A stretch of DNA of 64,000 bases, taken from positions 930,001 to 994,000 of the forward strand of contig NC_088963.1 of assembly GCF_010111755.1 (NCBI RefSeq), read 5' to 3'. Source of the stretch: Nakaseomyces glabratus (Eukaryota > Ascomycota > Saccharomycetes > Saccharomycetales > Saccharomycetaceae). The notes under the pieces were generated by a model. That model saw nothing but the letters and a program-made list of their open reading frames with translations, ran no database searches and was not told the origin of the DNA. Position 1 is the stretch's first letter; the number at the start of each line of letters is the position of its first letter. This document shows, one piece after another, positions 1 through 8,281 of this stretch. Made by a program: the position numbers and the translations under genes.

Positions 1-596
1 CTTTGTAAAATCACAATAGATTGAGAATACGGGCAAAAGCAAGCAGACCGTTCTTGATCCTTCGCCATATCTTGGAAATTTGTCAATGATATATCATAGT
101 TAATTAAGCCTGCTTGTACACAGCCGTTTACTGTAGCATGGTGCTTATCATTGTGGTCGAACTTGGACGGTACCGACTGGAAGGTCATTGTTGCATACTT
201 AGCGAACTCCGCTGCAAATGGGTCGCTGAAACCGGGCACCTGGGTCCATTCTATAACTTTCTTTTGCGTATACCGCCATATCAGATCAGCATTCACACAG
301 CTGTGCTCCTCGTAGTGGGCCTTCAGCACATTGTAAATGGTTTCGAGCTTCCTCTTGCGCTTTGATCTGTAGCTCTGTAGATCACCAGTGGACCCGCCAC
401 AGTAAATACAGCATACTTGGTTGTCAGCAGCACCATCCGTAACAACGGGGGCGTAGTACATCCCGAGGTGCGCCAGCAGATCACCAGGTATCGCAGTGTA
501 CCTCCACTTCATTCGCTTGCCAGAAACCTCAAACTGCTCCTGGAAGGTCTGTAACCGCGCACTCAACAACCGCATACGCGTATCCATAGTGGTCAT
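1..596 (-). CDS. BIR1: Bir1, survivin-type chromosomal passenger protein (5' part; runs off left edge)
   Basis: Open frame of 198 codons from an ATG at 596, continuing beyond the window's left edge. The N-terminal half of a first BIR repeat is visible: the TFQ segment near residue 18, a CxxC pair (CCIYC) near residue 60, then a conserved block of basic residues and a downstream His/Cys. A second BIR starts near residue 140 (MTFQSVP, then QAGLINYD). Bir1 is the yeast survivin homologue of the chromosomal passenger complex with Sli15 and Ipl1, acting at kinetochores and the spindle. Divergent pairing with EMC2 is as in S. cerevisiae (YJR089W/YJR088C). In-frame ATGs at 587 and 575 are alternative starts. 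The family protein is about 950 residues, so most of the gene lies outside the window. Confidence 0.93.
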   Translation of the reverse strand, partial: MTTMDTRMRLLSARLQTFQEQFEVSGKRMKWRYTAIPGDLLAHLGMYYAPVVTDGAADNQVCCIYCGGSTGDLQSYRSKRKRKLETIYNVLKAHYEEHSCVNADLIWRYTQKKVIEWTQVPGFSDPFAAEFAKYATMTFQSVPSKFDHNDKHHATVNGCVQAGLINYDISLTNFQDMAKDQERSACFCPYSQSIVILQ

Positions 597-690
597 CTCT
601 ACAAGTGCTCTGCTCCTGGTCCAATTGGGCTCGTCTTAGCTCATCTCATAGCTGTTTCGATAGGCCTGTGTTCATTGTTCTTGAAATAAT

Positions 691-710
691 TGAAATTTTC
701 CAGCGATGAG
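691..710. promoter_or_regulatory. RRPE-like and PAC motifs between BIR1 and EMC2
   Basis: TGAAATTTTC at 691-700 is followed by GCGATGAG at 703-710. This resembles the RRPE plus PAC pair of ribosome-biogenesis promoters. It lies 118 bp before the EMC2 ATG and about 107 bp before BIR1, so the target gene is ambiguous. Confidence 0.55.
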
Positions 711-827
711 GGAAAAAGCTTGAGAGTTTTGGCAAAAGATAGTCAAAAGGGCTTTAAGAAGGACTGATAGCTGAATTGGGAGGTGAAACAGGCTAATTGG
801 GCTAGGAGAACAGTGCAGGTAAGGACA

Positions 828-1709
828 ATGAGGGACTTGAGACGTGAGAAACTGCTTACCGTGATGACCACGCGGGCTTACACGCGGTTTGAGCCGCAGG
901 AGCTGGTGCAATTGTACAACGAGCTGCTGATGAGGATGGGGAAGCTTGAGCGGTCGAGCGAACCCAATGATGTCTCGCTGCTGGAGATGTACTTTTATGT
1001 GTGCTGCTACCTTGGCAAGGACCAGGAGATGTCGCTTGTGTTTCAGCGTTTGAGGGACAGATTTGGCGAGAGTTCCCCTAGAGTTGCTGTGATGAAGGCT
1101 ACTATGATGGAAGTTGAGGGCAACGACAGTAGTGCTGCTAAGCAGTACCTAGAAGGTCGTTTGAAGGAGCTGGAGTACGATGCCGATAGTGTGAGCTACG
1201 TGATGCTGTCTAAGAAGTTACTCGCTCTAAAGATGAGGGACTTGAAGAAGAACCCACAACAGCAGCTCAAAGAGACATTGGCGTTAATAGAGAAGTTTCC
1301 GCTGGACCCGGAGTTGCAGTGGGTGTGCTCTGAGCTGTACTACTCGCTGAAAGACCTAGACAAGGCGATATACTGCATCGAAGAAGTTCTGGTGGCGATG
1401 CCATTCAACTATGTAGCGTTCGCTAGGCTCTCCGAGCTGCTGTATTACAAGTATGTGCGTGAGTTCCAGGATAAGCCTGCGAAGAGGAGAGACACTGCAG
1501 CCTTGCAGCAAGCGCTGGACAACGCCCTTCGTAGTGTCGAGCTGAGCGAGCTGTTCTTGAAAGGATGGTCCCTGGTGGCTACCATCAGTAAGGAGCTGGA
1601 TAAACCACAACTGCTACAGTTGTCGAAGAAGAAGCTGCAAGAGATCAGTGAAGTGTCAAACAGCAACGACGCCCGTATAGCCAAGAAGTTCCTACAGAAG
1701 ATGGCATAA
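828..1709 (+). CDS. EMC2: Emc2, TPR subunit of the ER membrane protein complex
   Basis: 293 residues. The start is the ATG at 828, giving MRDLRREKLLTVM, which matches the family's N-terminus; the frame is open upstream but without an ATG. The protein is helical TPR-type throughout, with the conserved block FPLDPELQWVCSELYYSL and a later LRSVELSELFLKGW. Emc2 is the soluble cytosolic scaffold of the EMC, which inserts and stabilises ER transmembrane segments. Length is close to the S. cerevisiae protein (YJR088C). It is divergent from BIR1 and convergent with STE18, the same neighbours as in S. cerevisiae. Confidence 0.95.
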   Translation: MRDLRREKLLTVMTTRAYTRFEPQELVQLYNELLMRMGKLERSSEPNDVSLLEMYFYVCCYLGKDQEMSLVFQRLRDRFGESSPRVAVMKATMMEVEGNDSSAAKQYLEGRLKELEYDADSVSYVMLSKKLLALKMRDLKKNPQQQLKETLALIEKFPLDPELQWVCSELYYSLKDLDKAIYCIEEVLVAMPFNYVAFARLSELLYYKYVREFQDKPAKRRDTAALQQALDNALRSVELSELFLKGWSLVATISKELDKPQLLQLSKKKLQEISEVSNSNDARIAKKFLQKMA

Positions 1710-1839
1710 TTATGCATTTAGCTGTTTCCCCATATATAAAGCGAAGAATATTGATTATTGAGTATTAATAGTAATTGCTAAAAGTTCTAATCTAGGTAAA
1801 GAGCAAAATATTGTATATAATTTTTATAAGACACGCATA

Positions 1840-2106
1840 TTACATGATGGTACAACACGTAGCATCGTCTGCATGCTGCGTTTGGAAGTCCCTGAAGTGG
1901 TTAGTATCGGCAGGTGGATAGCCCCATAGTGTGGGCAAGGCGTAGTCCCTAGTGGAAGTGGTGTAAGCAATCAATTGCAAGCAAGCATTGGATGCCGTGA
2001 TCCGCTCCCGCTGCAACTCGTCCCTGAGCTTGTCATTGAGCTCGTTGATCCGCTTGAGCTTCAAATACTTGATCTTCAAGTCCAATTGCGATTGTGACAC
2101 TTCCAT
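1840..2106 (-). CDS. STE18: Ste18, G-protein gamma subunit of the mating pathway
   Basis: 88 residues from the ATG at 2106; a longer open frame to 2211 exists, but its N-terminal part looks non-coding. A GGL-type helix (LKIKYLKLKRINELNDKLR) and ERITASNACL are diagnostic. The C-terminus CCTIM is a CaaX box for farnesylation, preceded by a palmitoylatable Cys. Ste18 pairs with Ste4 and releases pheromone signalling at the plasma membrane. The Gln-rich N-terminus of the S. cerevisiae protein is much shorter here (VSQSQ). Position is as YJR086W, convergent with EMC2. Confidence 0.95.
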   Translation of the reverse strand: MEVSQSQLDLKIKYLKLKRINELNDKLRDELQRERITASNACLQLIAYTTSTRDYALPTLWGYPPADTNHFRDFQTQHADDATCCTIM

Positions 2107-2435
2107 CGGCGATGCCCTTCCACAAACACGAAACACACAGGATGTGCGGGAAGGTTGCACAATGGAACCAACCGCACCATGGCATCTATTTATACTCCAC
2201 CATTGAGTCACCTAGAACCTACCACTCCAGCTAAACCTCAACTTTTAAGCCATTTCAGGCTACAACTAGCTTCATCATCGCAGTGTTGGCTCACGAAGAG
2301 CTTAGTCATCCAATGTCATCCCTTATGGACCCATCGCTCCAAGTCAAATGAATATAAAAGATGATCAGGAGAGCATTCAAGGTCAATTAGACTTTATAAA
2401 CGTTTGTACAAAGAATCATCAGTCATCTAGGAAAT
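2107..2435. promoter_or_regulatory. Divergent promoter region of STE18 and TMH11
   Basis: 329 bp between the two start codons. I looked for pheromone response elements (TGAAACA) and found no exact copy on either strand. No RNA gene was seen. Confidence 0.5.
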
Positions 2436-2753
2436 ATGGAACACCCAGCTTTTACATTGAGTGCTTTGACCACCATCGGTGGTGTTGTGGGCTACATGAG
2501 GAAGAAGTCCCTGCCATCGCTAGTGGCAGGTTTGACCTTTGGTGGGCTGTACGCTATTTCTGGCTACCTATTGCACTTGAACAGGGACTATGGTCTTGAA
2601 CTGGCTCTAGGATCATCTGCGCTGTTGACTGTTAGCGGTGCGATGCGTGGTGGTGTCAAAACACCTTTGAAGCCCATCCCATTCCTGTTGACAGTGTGTG
2701 GTGCTACTGGTTCCTACTACTACTGGAGTAAGTACAAGGAGTTCTACCCATGA
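2436..2753 (+). CDS. TMH11: TMEM14-family small membrane protein
   Basis: 105 residues, the usual family length. It contains the TMEM14 pattern: GGVVGYMRKKSLPSL, GLTFGGLYAISGYLL and a C-terminal SYYYWSKYKEFYP. Three or four hydrophobic segments with small residues are visible (about 6-22, 28-48, 55-70, 80-97). Human relatives act in mitochondrial porphyrin or lipid transport; the yeast protein (YJR085C) is poorly characterised. Two Puf3-type motifs follow the stop codon, in line with a mitochondrial role. It is convergent with CSN12, as in S. cerevisiae. Confidence 0.94.
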   Translation: MEHPAFTLSALTTIGGVVGYMRKKSLPSLVAGLTFGGLYAISGYLLHLNRDYGLELALGSSALLTVSGAMRGGVKTPLKPIPFLLTVCGATGSYYYWSKYKEFYP

Positions 2754-2793
2754 TTATACCTGCAGTCTTTCTATATTCATTCTAAACAATAAC

Positions 2794-2801
2794 TGTATAT
2801 A
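2794..2801 (+). promoter_or_regulatory. Puf3-type 3'-UTR motif of TMH11 (first)
   Basis: TGTATATA, 40 bases after the TMH11 stop, matches the Puf3 recognition pattern UGUAHAUA. A second copy is at 2873-2880. Function is inferred. Confidence 0.5.
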
Positions 2802-2872
2802 CTTCTCTATTCTTACCCCAAATATATGTGATATTCATTTATTCATTGTCATCTCATTCAATTGTATATATG

Positions 2873-2880
2873 CCTCTATA
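2873..2880 (+). promoter_or_regulatory. Puf3-type 3'-UTR motif of TMH11 (second)
   Basis: TGTATATA, about 120 bases past the stop and just before the CSN12 stop on the other strand. It may or may not lie within the TMH11 transcript. Confidence 0.35.
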
Positions 2881-2891
2881 TGTAATAATAC

Positions 2892-4241
2892 TTACGATGC
2901 CAATGGGAAAGGTTCGGTTTTACTTAGAACCATGCACCTCTGGCTATGTGACAAGTAACCTTTGATTCTGCCATTGGCAATGAGGTTAGCTATCCTACAC
3001 TCGAGCTCATCGAGTAAGTCCTCGTTCTTCTTTTGCAATTTACGAGGGTTGGTGGTAGTGACACGGTTCTCCTCGTTGTCGTGGTTTCTGAAGTGTATTC
3101 TGTAACCTGCAGCTATCAGGTCTAGTGGCAGTATGCTCTTTTTGTCATTTACCTTGTAGCAAACCTTCACCAGCCGCAGGAACACCAGTTCTTTTATCAA
3201 TAACATCGCCGAATAAGTACCGTCTATCAAATATTGAGCAGCATGCTCCTTTATCAACTCATCGAACACTATTGTGTCACCGTTCTTGTAGCACTTGTTC
3301 ATGAGATCGCTATCGTAGGCATTAGCGAACTTCTCGTTTGTTTCTCTGGGTAATTCTACATGTATCAATTTGTTGGAAGTAGCGAGCATTCTGAATTGGG
3401 TGTACAAGTGTATAATCCTCTTGAACCACTTCGAGCTTGTGTATTTGACTGGGAACTCAGAGACACAGACTTGCAAATGCTCTTGGGCCTTGTTGAATTG
3501 GAACAAGTAACAACCATAGTACTCACCAATGAAATAATTGAAAATAATCTTCTGGCTGCGATGCCTTTTCAGCACCTTGTTATCTCTTTGTCTACTAATA
3601 TCGGTCATTCCTGTACTCTCCAGGACCTTGATCAAGTTCTTCATCATGTCCCTGTTCCTCAGCATTTTGTAAAACATCATCTCCAAGTTGGCAAACAGGA
3701 TACAGCCACCACGCTTGTTTTCCTGCATATTGGGGTTCTTGTCATTGAGACAGATCATAAAACTCCTGTGGATGACTCTGATGCACTCCTCCCAGAGCTG
3801 TTTGCGGGACTCTAGTTGCATGTACTTGCCAGTATCTCTCAGGAACGTAGAGACATCGTGGCACACAGTGTACACCGGGTACACCAGCCAGACAGAGTCA
3901 TCGGACCTTTCCAGAATCTTATTAAGTATTCTGAGCTCATTGGTGAGTGCCTGAAACACATCGACAACCCTCTGGTGTACTTTCCTCTGCTTGTTCTTCT
4001 TCACAGCAGCGTTGGGATCCAGCTCCCGCAGCGAGGTCAGACTCTCCTTCAACTTGATCTGCACTATGGCATCGTAGAGCGCATTCACGTCGCCATAGCG
4101 GGCCTGCTTCGCCTGAGACCCACCCAGTATCAGCGCAGTGGCTCCAAGAGGCTCGCTCGATAACTTAAACCCCACAAACTCCAGAAACTCAGCGGTGTAG
4201 CTCCTCCGCTCAAAACAGTCCACAAATCTGCTATACTCCAT
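2892..4241 (-). CDS. CSN12: Csn12, PCI-domain protein of the Thp3-Csn12 complex / COP9-like complex
   Basis: 449 residues from the first ATG (4241), giving MEYSRFVDCFERRSYT. The open frame extends to 4295 without another ATG. The C-terminal half is a PCI domain: helical repeats, then a winged helix with LPLDLIAAGYRIHFRN and ELECRIANLIANGRIKGYLSH. Csn12 binds Thp3 and Sem1 in transcription elongation and mRNA maturation, and was also found with the yeast COP9 signalosome. Somewhat longer than the S. cerevisiae protein (YJR084W, about 423). Flanked by TMH11 and ACF4, as expected. Confidence 0.93.
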   Translation of the reverse strand: MEYSRFVDCFERRSYTAEFLEFVGFKLSSEPLGATALILGGSQAKQARYGDVNALYDAIVQIKLKESLTSLRELDPNAAVKKNKQRKVHQRVVDVFQALTNELRILNKILERSDDSVWLVYPVYTVCHDVSTFLRDTGKYMQLESRKQLWEECIRVIHRSFMICLNDKNPNMQENKRGGCILFANLEMMFYKMLRNRDMMKNLIKVLESTGMTDISRQRDNKVLKRHRSQKIIFNYFIGEYYGCYLFQFNKAQEHLQVCVSEFPVKYTSSKWFKRIIHLYTQFRMLATSNKLIHVELPRETNEKFANAYDSDLMNKCYKNGDTIVFDELIKEHAAQYLIDGTYSAMLLIKELVFLRLVKVCYKVNDKKSILPLDLIAAGYRIHFRNHDNEENRVTTTNPRKLQKKNEDLLDELECRIANLIANGRIKGYLSHSQRCMVLSKTEPFPLAS

Positions 4242-4393
4242 CAATTGAAACGCTTTGAAAGGGGACCCAAACCAAAAATATGACTTTCTGAACACGCAGT
4301 CGCTGCTAAACTACCACCTACTGCAGATTGGCCGGCTATACGTTGCTGTTTCTGGCCTAAAATGGTGTCAAAAGCTTATTTTTATACTTCGAA

Positions 4394-4402
4394 GCTCATC
4401 GC
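4394..4402 (-). promoter_or_regulatory. PAC-type motif between CSN12 and ACF4
   Basis: GCTCATCGC (GCGATGAGC on the minus strand), with GAAGTTTTTCA, an RRPE-like element, just to its right. It is 153 bp before CSN12 and 81 bp before ACF4. Confidence 0.5.
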
Positions 4403-4482
4403 TTTGAAGTTTTTCAACTTTTCCAGAAAAGTATAAATAGAGAGGAACTGGGGAAGGCAGAAGGGAATCATACCGTACTTGA

Positions 4483-5400
4483 ATGCCAGGACCAGACTCA
4501 GTAAGTGCTTTAAGAATGAGTGAACGTATCGTGAGCAATCCAATTGAGTTGCACAAGCTGTCGCTAGTGGACAAGCAGAAAGGGGACACCTCGGGATCGA
4601 GTGGTGCGGCCGGCACTGGAAGCGGAGCCAATGATGGCAACAGCAACGCTGGCAACAGCAACGCTGGCAATAGCAACGCTGGCGGAGCTGGTGTTACGGG
4701 TACACCGGTGAAGCAGAGAGCTCGGCCTGTAGTTCCCATCGCGAGTCCCACTAAGGTGAAGGAAGAGCCCAAGTCTGAAGACGGCCTGTACAAGCTGGCC
4801 TCGAAGCAGCGTGAGATCTTTGAGCTGGAGCAGAAGCTAAAGCAAGCGCGCGTAGAGTTGAAGCAACTAGAGGAAGAGGTAGGCAAGTCGCTTGGGTACG
4901 CGGGTATGCCTCAGGAGAGTCTGCGGAACAGGTTGCAGAAACGCATTGAGGAAGTGAACAGGTCCCCCAACGTGATCCGCACCAAACAGTCGATGAGCAA
5001 CTTGATCCAGCGTGGGAACACACTATTCATGGACGGTTCTTCCTCGGCAAGAGGAGCCACAGATAGAGACATGAGAACCGATCAGCGCAGGAGTGCACAC
5101 GCACATGCAGCTGCTCCTGCCCAGGCACAGCCATCGGCCCACCGCCAGAACGGCCCACCGCTGCCATCGAGACCCAGGGAACCACAGAAGAACTTCTTCA
5201 AGAGCATAGTGGACAAGTTCCACGAGATGACACAAGAGGAAGAGGACTTCGACGACCAGACCACCAGCAACCACAAAGATAAGTACTACATTGGCGAGAC
5301 ATACGGTTACGATCAAGACGAAGAAGACGAGGACCCCGAGGACCACGGAGAACCCCTAGAGCACATCAATGACATTCCAACGACACTGTTCAAGAGGTGA
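4483..5400 (+). CDS. ACF4: Acf4-like protein, predicted actin cytoskeleton factor
   Basis: 305 residues, close to the S. cerevisiae length (YJR083C, about 309), and identified largely by position between CSN12 and EAF6. There is a Gly/Ser/Asn-rich segment at 35-75 with three NSNAG repeats. A coiled coil follows at about 105-145 (EIFELEQKLKQARVELKQLEEEVGKSLGY). The tail is acidic, with LEHINDIPTTLFKR at the end. Acf4 was found through association with actin-assembly proteins; its function is little known. Met12 (4516, MSERIVSNP) is an alternative start. A GTAAGT at 4500 between the two ATGs is probably coincidental. Confidence 0.82.
   Translation: MPGPDSVSALRMSERIVSNPIELHKLSLVDKQKGDTSGSSGAAGTGSGANDGNSNAGNSNAGNSNAGGAGVTGTPVKQRARPVVPIASPTKVKEEPKSEDGLYKLASKQREIFELEQKLKQARVELKQLEEEVGKSLGYAGMPQESLRNRLQKRIEEVNRSPNVIRTKQSMSNLIQRGNTLFMDGSSSARGATDRDMRTDQRRSAHAHAAAPAQAQPSAHRQNGPPLPSRPREPQKNFFKSIVDKFHEMTQEEEDFDDQTTSNHKDKYYIGETYGYDQDEEDEDPEDHGEPLEHINDIPTTLFKR
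4636..4680 (+). repeat. 15-bp tandem repeat inside ACF4 (3 copies)
   Basis: Three head-to-tail copies of GGCAACAGCAACGCT, the third with one C-to-T change, encoding GNSNA repeats. The reading frame is kept, so copy-number change would alter protein length by five residues per unit. Confidence 0.9.
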
Positions 5401-5596
5401 TGTGGCCCGCCTGATATGCTACAGCACTACGCCAAGGGCCTCAACCTGTCCATTGCTATATGGCCTCCACCATACAGGTTACCGTATACGAAACTGGGTA
5501 TTCCACACGTGATTTTTCAGGCCTTGTTTCTTTCAAATTTTCAGCCAATAGGCGGCGAGTAGCAGCGCTGGGCGAGGATAATAGCACAATTTGAAG

Positions 5597-5606
5597 GCGA
5601 TGAGCT
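5597..5606 (+). promoter_or_regulatory. PAC motif upstream of EAF6
   Basis: GCGATGAGCT, 73 bp before the EAF6 ATG. CAAATTTTCA at about 5534, about 55 bp further upstream, resembles an RRPE. Confidence 0.55.
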
Positions 5607-5678
5607 GTGTGTATTGGCACTATTTCTGGGTTTAATTGTGTGGTATTGGCTTGCTCTGGAGGGTAGTGTGTCTGGAGG

Positions 5679-5954
5679 ATGAGTGATGAGTATCAGTCTG
5701 TGAAGCAGGAGCTGAAGGCTCTTCTTGCTGACCGGAAGGAGCTTGAGGACAAGCTGGACAAGTTGCAGCAGGAGATATACGACAAGGAGAGCGAGTATTT
5801 TGATGTTGACGGCGGTTCGAAGAGCTACCACAATATCCTTCGTGGGTTTGACGGCATGAGCAGGACTCAGAGCAACAACTCGAACATGACGAACAACGAC
5901 AGAATCTTCTCTCTGAGCAGTGCGAGCTATGTGAAGCAAGTGCAAGACCAGTGA
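5679..5954 (+). CDS. EAF6: Eaf6, NuA4/NuA3 histone acetyltransferase subunit
   Basis: 91 residues. The N-terminal half is one coiled coil (YQSVKQELKALLADRKELEDKLDKLQQEIYDKE), followed by the signature YHNILRGFDG and an acidic/Ser-rich tail ending in a conserved DRIFSLSSASYVKQ. This is the NuA4-family small subunit fold. The protein bridges Eaf6-type modules in NuA4 and NuA3. It is slightly shorter than in S. cerevisiae (YJR082C, 113). Only 87 bp separate its stop from the AIM24 ATG, so AIM24's promoter must lie in or near the end of this gene. Confidence 0.93.
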   Translation: MSDEYQSVKQELKALLADRKELEDKLDKLQQEIYDKESEYFDVDGGSKSYHNILRGFDGMSRTQSNNSNMTNNDRIFSLSSASYVKQVQDQ

Positions 5955-6041
5955 TGAGAAGTCAGTATATATAGCCTGGAGGGGGTGAAACTCCGTGTAT
6001 TCTGTATCAATTAATATTTATGTAGCTAAGAGATTGACCAT

Positions 6042-7205
6042 ATGTTGAAGTCGCGGTTTGAAGTTGTTGGGAAGGAGGCCCTTATGGCATCGTTGCCATT
6101 GGAGCCCTCTGTGCCGATGTGTATAAGGAAGGGATGCCTGGTGTCTGTGATGGCAGGTGGTGCGCATGGGAGCGGTAAGACTGCTAGTTTGGTTATAGGT
6201 CACAAATGGGTCAACTTCTGGACTAATTTAGCCAGGTTTCGGTCCTGGAACAGCTCTCTGTACCACGTTCTCACGACTTCTGGGAAGGAGAATCGTGCCC
6301 TGGTTGCCCCAAACATCTCCAGAGGGTCGCCTTGGCTGAGTGCATTGAAGCTGGTCGTAAGTATATTGTCGAAGAACTCGAAAGGGATTACTATCACAGA
6401 CCCTCAGCGCAGTATTTACCCATTAGAGCTCGATGGTACTCAAGATTGGAACGTATGGGGGCGTGACTCCCTGATTGCATTTGAACAGAACGATAGTTTA
6501 GATATCAAACCTGCATCTTTGAGCAGCTCTCTGAAGCGTGATGCTCTGTTTTCCCATAGTCATAAGTATCAAGTGGTTACTGGGCGCGGTAGTGTTTTAT
6601 TAGGTGGATATGGCGATATATACTCAATTGATTTGAAGAATAGCACGGATGATATAGTAATAAATGCTCAGAATATCCTTGCAGTTTCTGGTAAAGGCCA
6701 GACTGAGACTATGAATGCTATCGAGAACAATCCATTCATCATCTCCCATACAGCCGCATCGAACATACCAGAGTTTACTTCAAATGTTCAAGAACTAGCT
6801 GCTTTTGAAGACCCCAAACAGCAGCAATCCCAGACCATAGTGCAAAAGACTGTAAAGGAAGCTGCTCGTGCTTCTAAAGCAGTTTGGCATTGGATATCCT
6901 ATGTATATAAAAAAACTGTCATATTCAGTAACAACAATGGTCATAATATCACTTCTCCAGCATTTGTAAAGATCAAGGGGCCAAGAACTATCATTATACA
7001 GACATCACATGAGACTACACAACCCGTAAGTGTCAGTACTGTTGATATCCTTCCTAGAACAGTAGAGAACGCTATTCCAGAAGTCGTTGAAACGCCAAAG
7101 GCAAAATCTGATAGCTATATAAATTATGCAACAGTGCAACCTGATGGTAATGTGACATTTAGAAGTGTATCAAACTTTAATGAAACAATTGCTGAACGGT
7201 ACTAG
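6042..7205 (+). CDS. AIM24: Aim24, mitochondrial inner-membrane protein
   Basis: 387 residues (S. cerevisiae YJR080C, 394). The AIM24/TRAP-like beta-rich core is visible at about 10-210 (KGCLVSVMAGG, then WVNFWTNLARFRSWNSSLYH and RGSVLLGGYGDIYSIDL). Aim24 supports MICOS organisation and respiratory growth. An in-frame stop at 6027-6029 fixes the start region, and no classic presequence is seen. It is convergent with MIX23 at a synteny junction: YJR080C on the left, YBL107C on the right. A Puf3-type motif lies 37 bases past the stop. Confidence 0.93.
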   Translation: MLKSRFEVVGKEALMASLPLEPSVPMCIRKGCLVSVMAGGAHGSGKTASLVIGHKWVNFWTNLARFRSWNSSLYHVLTTSGKENRALVAPNISRGSPWLSALKLVVSILSKNSKGITITDPQRSIYPLELDGTQDWNVWGRDSLIAFEQNDSLDIKPASLSSSLKRDALFSHSHKYQVVTGRGSVLLGGYGDIYSIDLKNSTDDIVINAQNILAVSGKGQTETMNAIENNPFIISHTAASNIPEFTSNVQELAAFEDPKQQQSQTIVQKTVKEAARASKAVWHWISYVYKKTVIFSNNNGHNITSPAFVKIKGPRTIIIQTSHETTQPVSVSTVDILPRTVENAIPEVVETPKAKSDSYINYATVQPDGNVTFRSVSNFNETIAERY

Positions 7206-7241
7206 TCCGATTGATTCAATTATACATTCTTACAAATGACA

Positions 7242-7249
7242 TGTACATA
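7242..7249 (+). promoter_or_regulatory. Puf3-type 3'-UTR motif of AIM24
   Basis: TGTACATA, about 37 bases after the AIM24 stop, matches UGUAHAUA. Puf3 controls mRNAs for mitochondrial proteins; use here is inferred. Confidence 0.55.
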
Positions 7250-7293
7250 AATAATAAATACCATCCCAATCAATTTTTATTCGATAAATGCAA

Positions 7294-7301
7294 TATGTAC
7301 A
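7294..7301 (-). promoter_or_regulatory. Puf3-type 3'-UTR motif of MIX23
   Basis: TGTACATA on the minus strand, about 54 bases after the MIX23 stop. With the AIM24 motif it forms a pair in one convergent intergenic space, each in the sense of its own mitochondrial gene. Confidence 0.55.
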
Positions 7302-7354
7302 GGAAATAGATTAATCCGCAGATGGATTGGTCCGGCATAGCGTAGCTGTAATAT

Positions 7355-7951
7355 TTATTTAGAGCTCAAATCCCAGAACTTTCTCAAATAATCAACATTT
7401 TGATCGCAATTCTGTTTTAAGAAATGATCTGAGCTGCCTCTGAGTATACCCTCGATGGTCCTATTGTTTTCAACCCAATTATTCAAGTCATTCCATTGCT
7501 TATATTTTTTCTCTTCTTCATGTTGAAGGTCTCTGACAGAGTATGGGTCTAACCGTGTATCCACAGTAGTCCTTATTACCTCTGAAGATTTCTGTTGATC
7601 TAATTCGTACTTTAGTTGCGTTGCCTGTGCGGCACAGAAATCAATGATACTATCTCGAACCTGCCAGTTGGGATATATTTCCCGATGAATCAGTGAATCA
7701 CATTTTTGTAATCTAGTATCGTTTCGGTGCTCAGTTTGCTTGCTATAATTGTTCAGCTTCTGTTTGATAACATCATCTGATCCATGCCTCAAATTCCTTA
7801 GAAAGGTATCTATTAGTGTGGGATCAACACATCTAGCCCTGTTTAACGTCAGTTGCCTCGTAGTCTGCTGATAATCCGGAAAGCTAAGGTTGGGATCCAA
7901 TAACTGTTCTGAAAATGACACTGTTAGCTCCTCTTGACCCTGCTTTGCCAT
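7355..7951 (-). CDS. MIX23: Mix23, mitochondrial intermembrane-space protein (CCDC58 family)
   Basis: 198 residues, matching YBL107C (196). Conserved family features include RCVDPTLIDTFLRNLRHGSDD, CDSLIHREIYPNWQVRDSIIDFCA and the C-terminal NVDYLRKFW. Cysteines at 41, 84 and 106 are candidates for oxidative import by Mia40. Mix23 stimulates protein import into mitochondria under stress. The usual next gene, SRO77 (YBL106C), is absent, and PKC1 follows directly. Confidence 0.92.
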   Translation of the reverse strand: MAKQGQEELTVSFSEQLLDPNLSFPDYQQTTRQLTLNRARCVDPTLIDTFLRNLRHGSDDVIKQKLNNYSKQTEHRNDTRLQKCDSLIHREIYPNWQVRDSIIDFCAAQATQLKYELDQQKSSEVIRTTVDTRLDPYSVRDLQHEEEKKYKQWNDLNNWVENNRTIEGILRGSSDHFLKQNCDQNVDYLRKFWDLSSK

Positions 7952-8281
7952 TTGCTTATACTGATGTTTTTTTCTATTGAAATATCTTGGTATATATTGA
8001 CTATTATATTAATTTGCCTCTATTTTATAGGGCATATAACACTTAATAGCAAATTAAGTCGCCTCCCGAAGCTTAATCCGGACCAAAACGTTAATAGCGT
8101 AATCGAACCCGAGATGGTAGCATGATAAGTAGGTAATTGGCAGAATAAGGTTTTAAGTATCTAATGTACATAATTAGTTATAAGTATTGAAGCTGAATGT
8201 TATTTGGGATTACACGATAAGGACAAAGGCATGTATTACTGCAAGCCCATTTAAAATGAAAAATATTAGTTGGCGAATAAT
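7952..8281. other. Gap between MIX23 and PKC1, site of the missing SRO77
   Basis: 330 AT-rich bases holding the MIX23 promoter and the PKC1 3' end. SRO77 occupies this place in S. cerevisiae. The short open frame on the plus strand here has no recognisable homology. Confidence 0.6.

Noticed and set aside
114..365. Plus-strand frame of 83 codons at the left end
   Set aside because: It is the shadow of BIR1 on the other strand. The minus-strand frame carries the BIR repeat signature.
4500..4516. GTAAGT between the two candidate ACF4 start codons as a 5' splice site
   Set aside because: No downstream branch point and 3' site are needed; the frame is continuous from either ATG.
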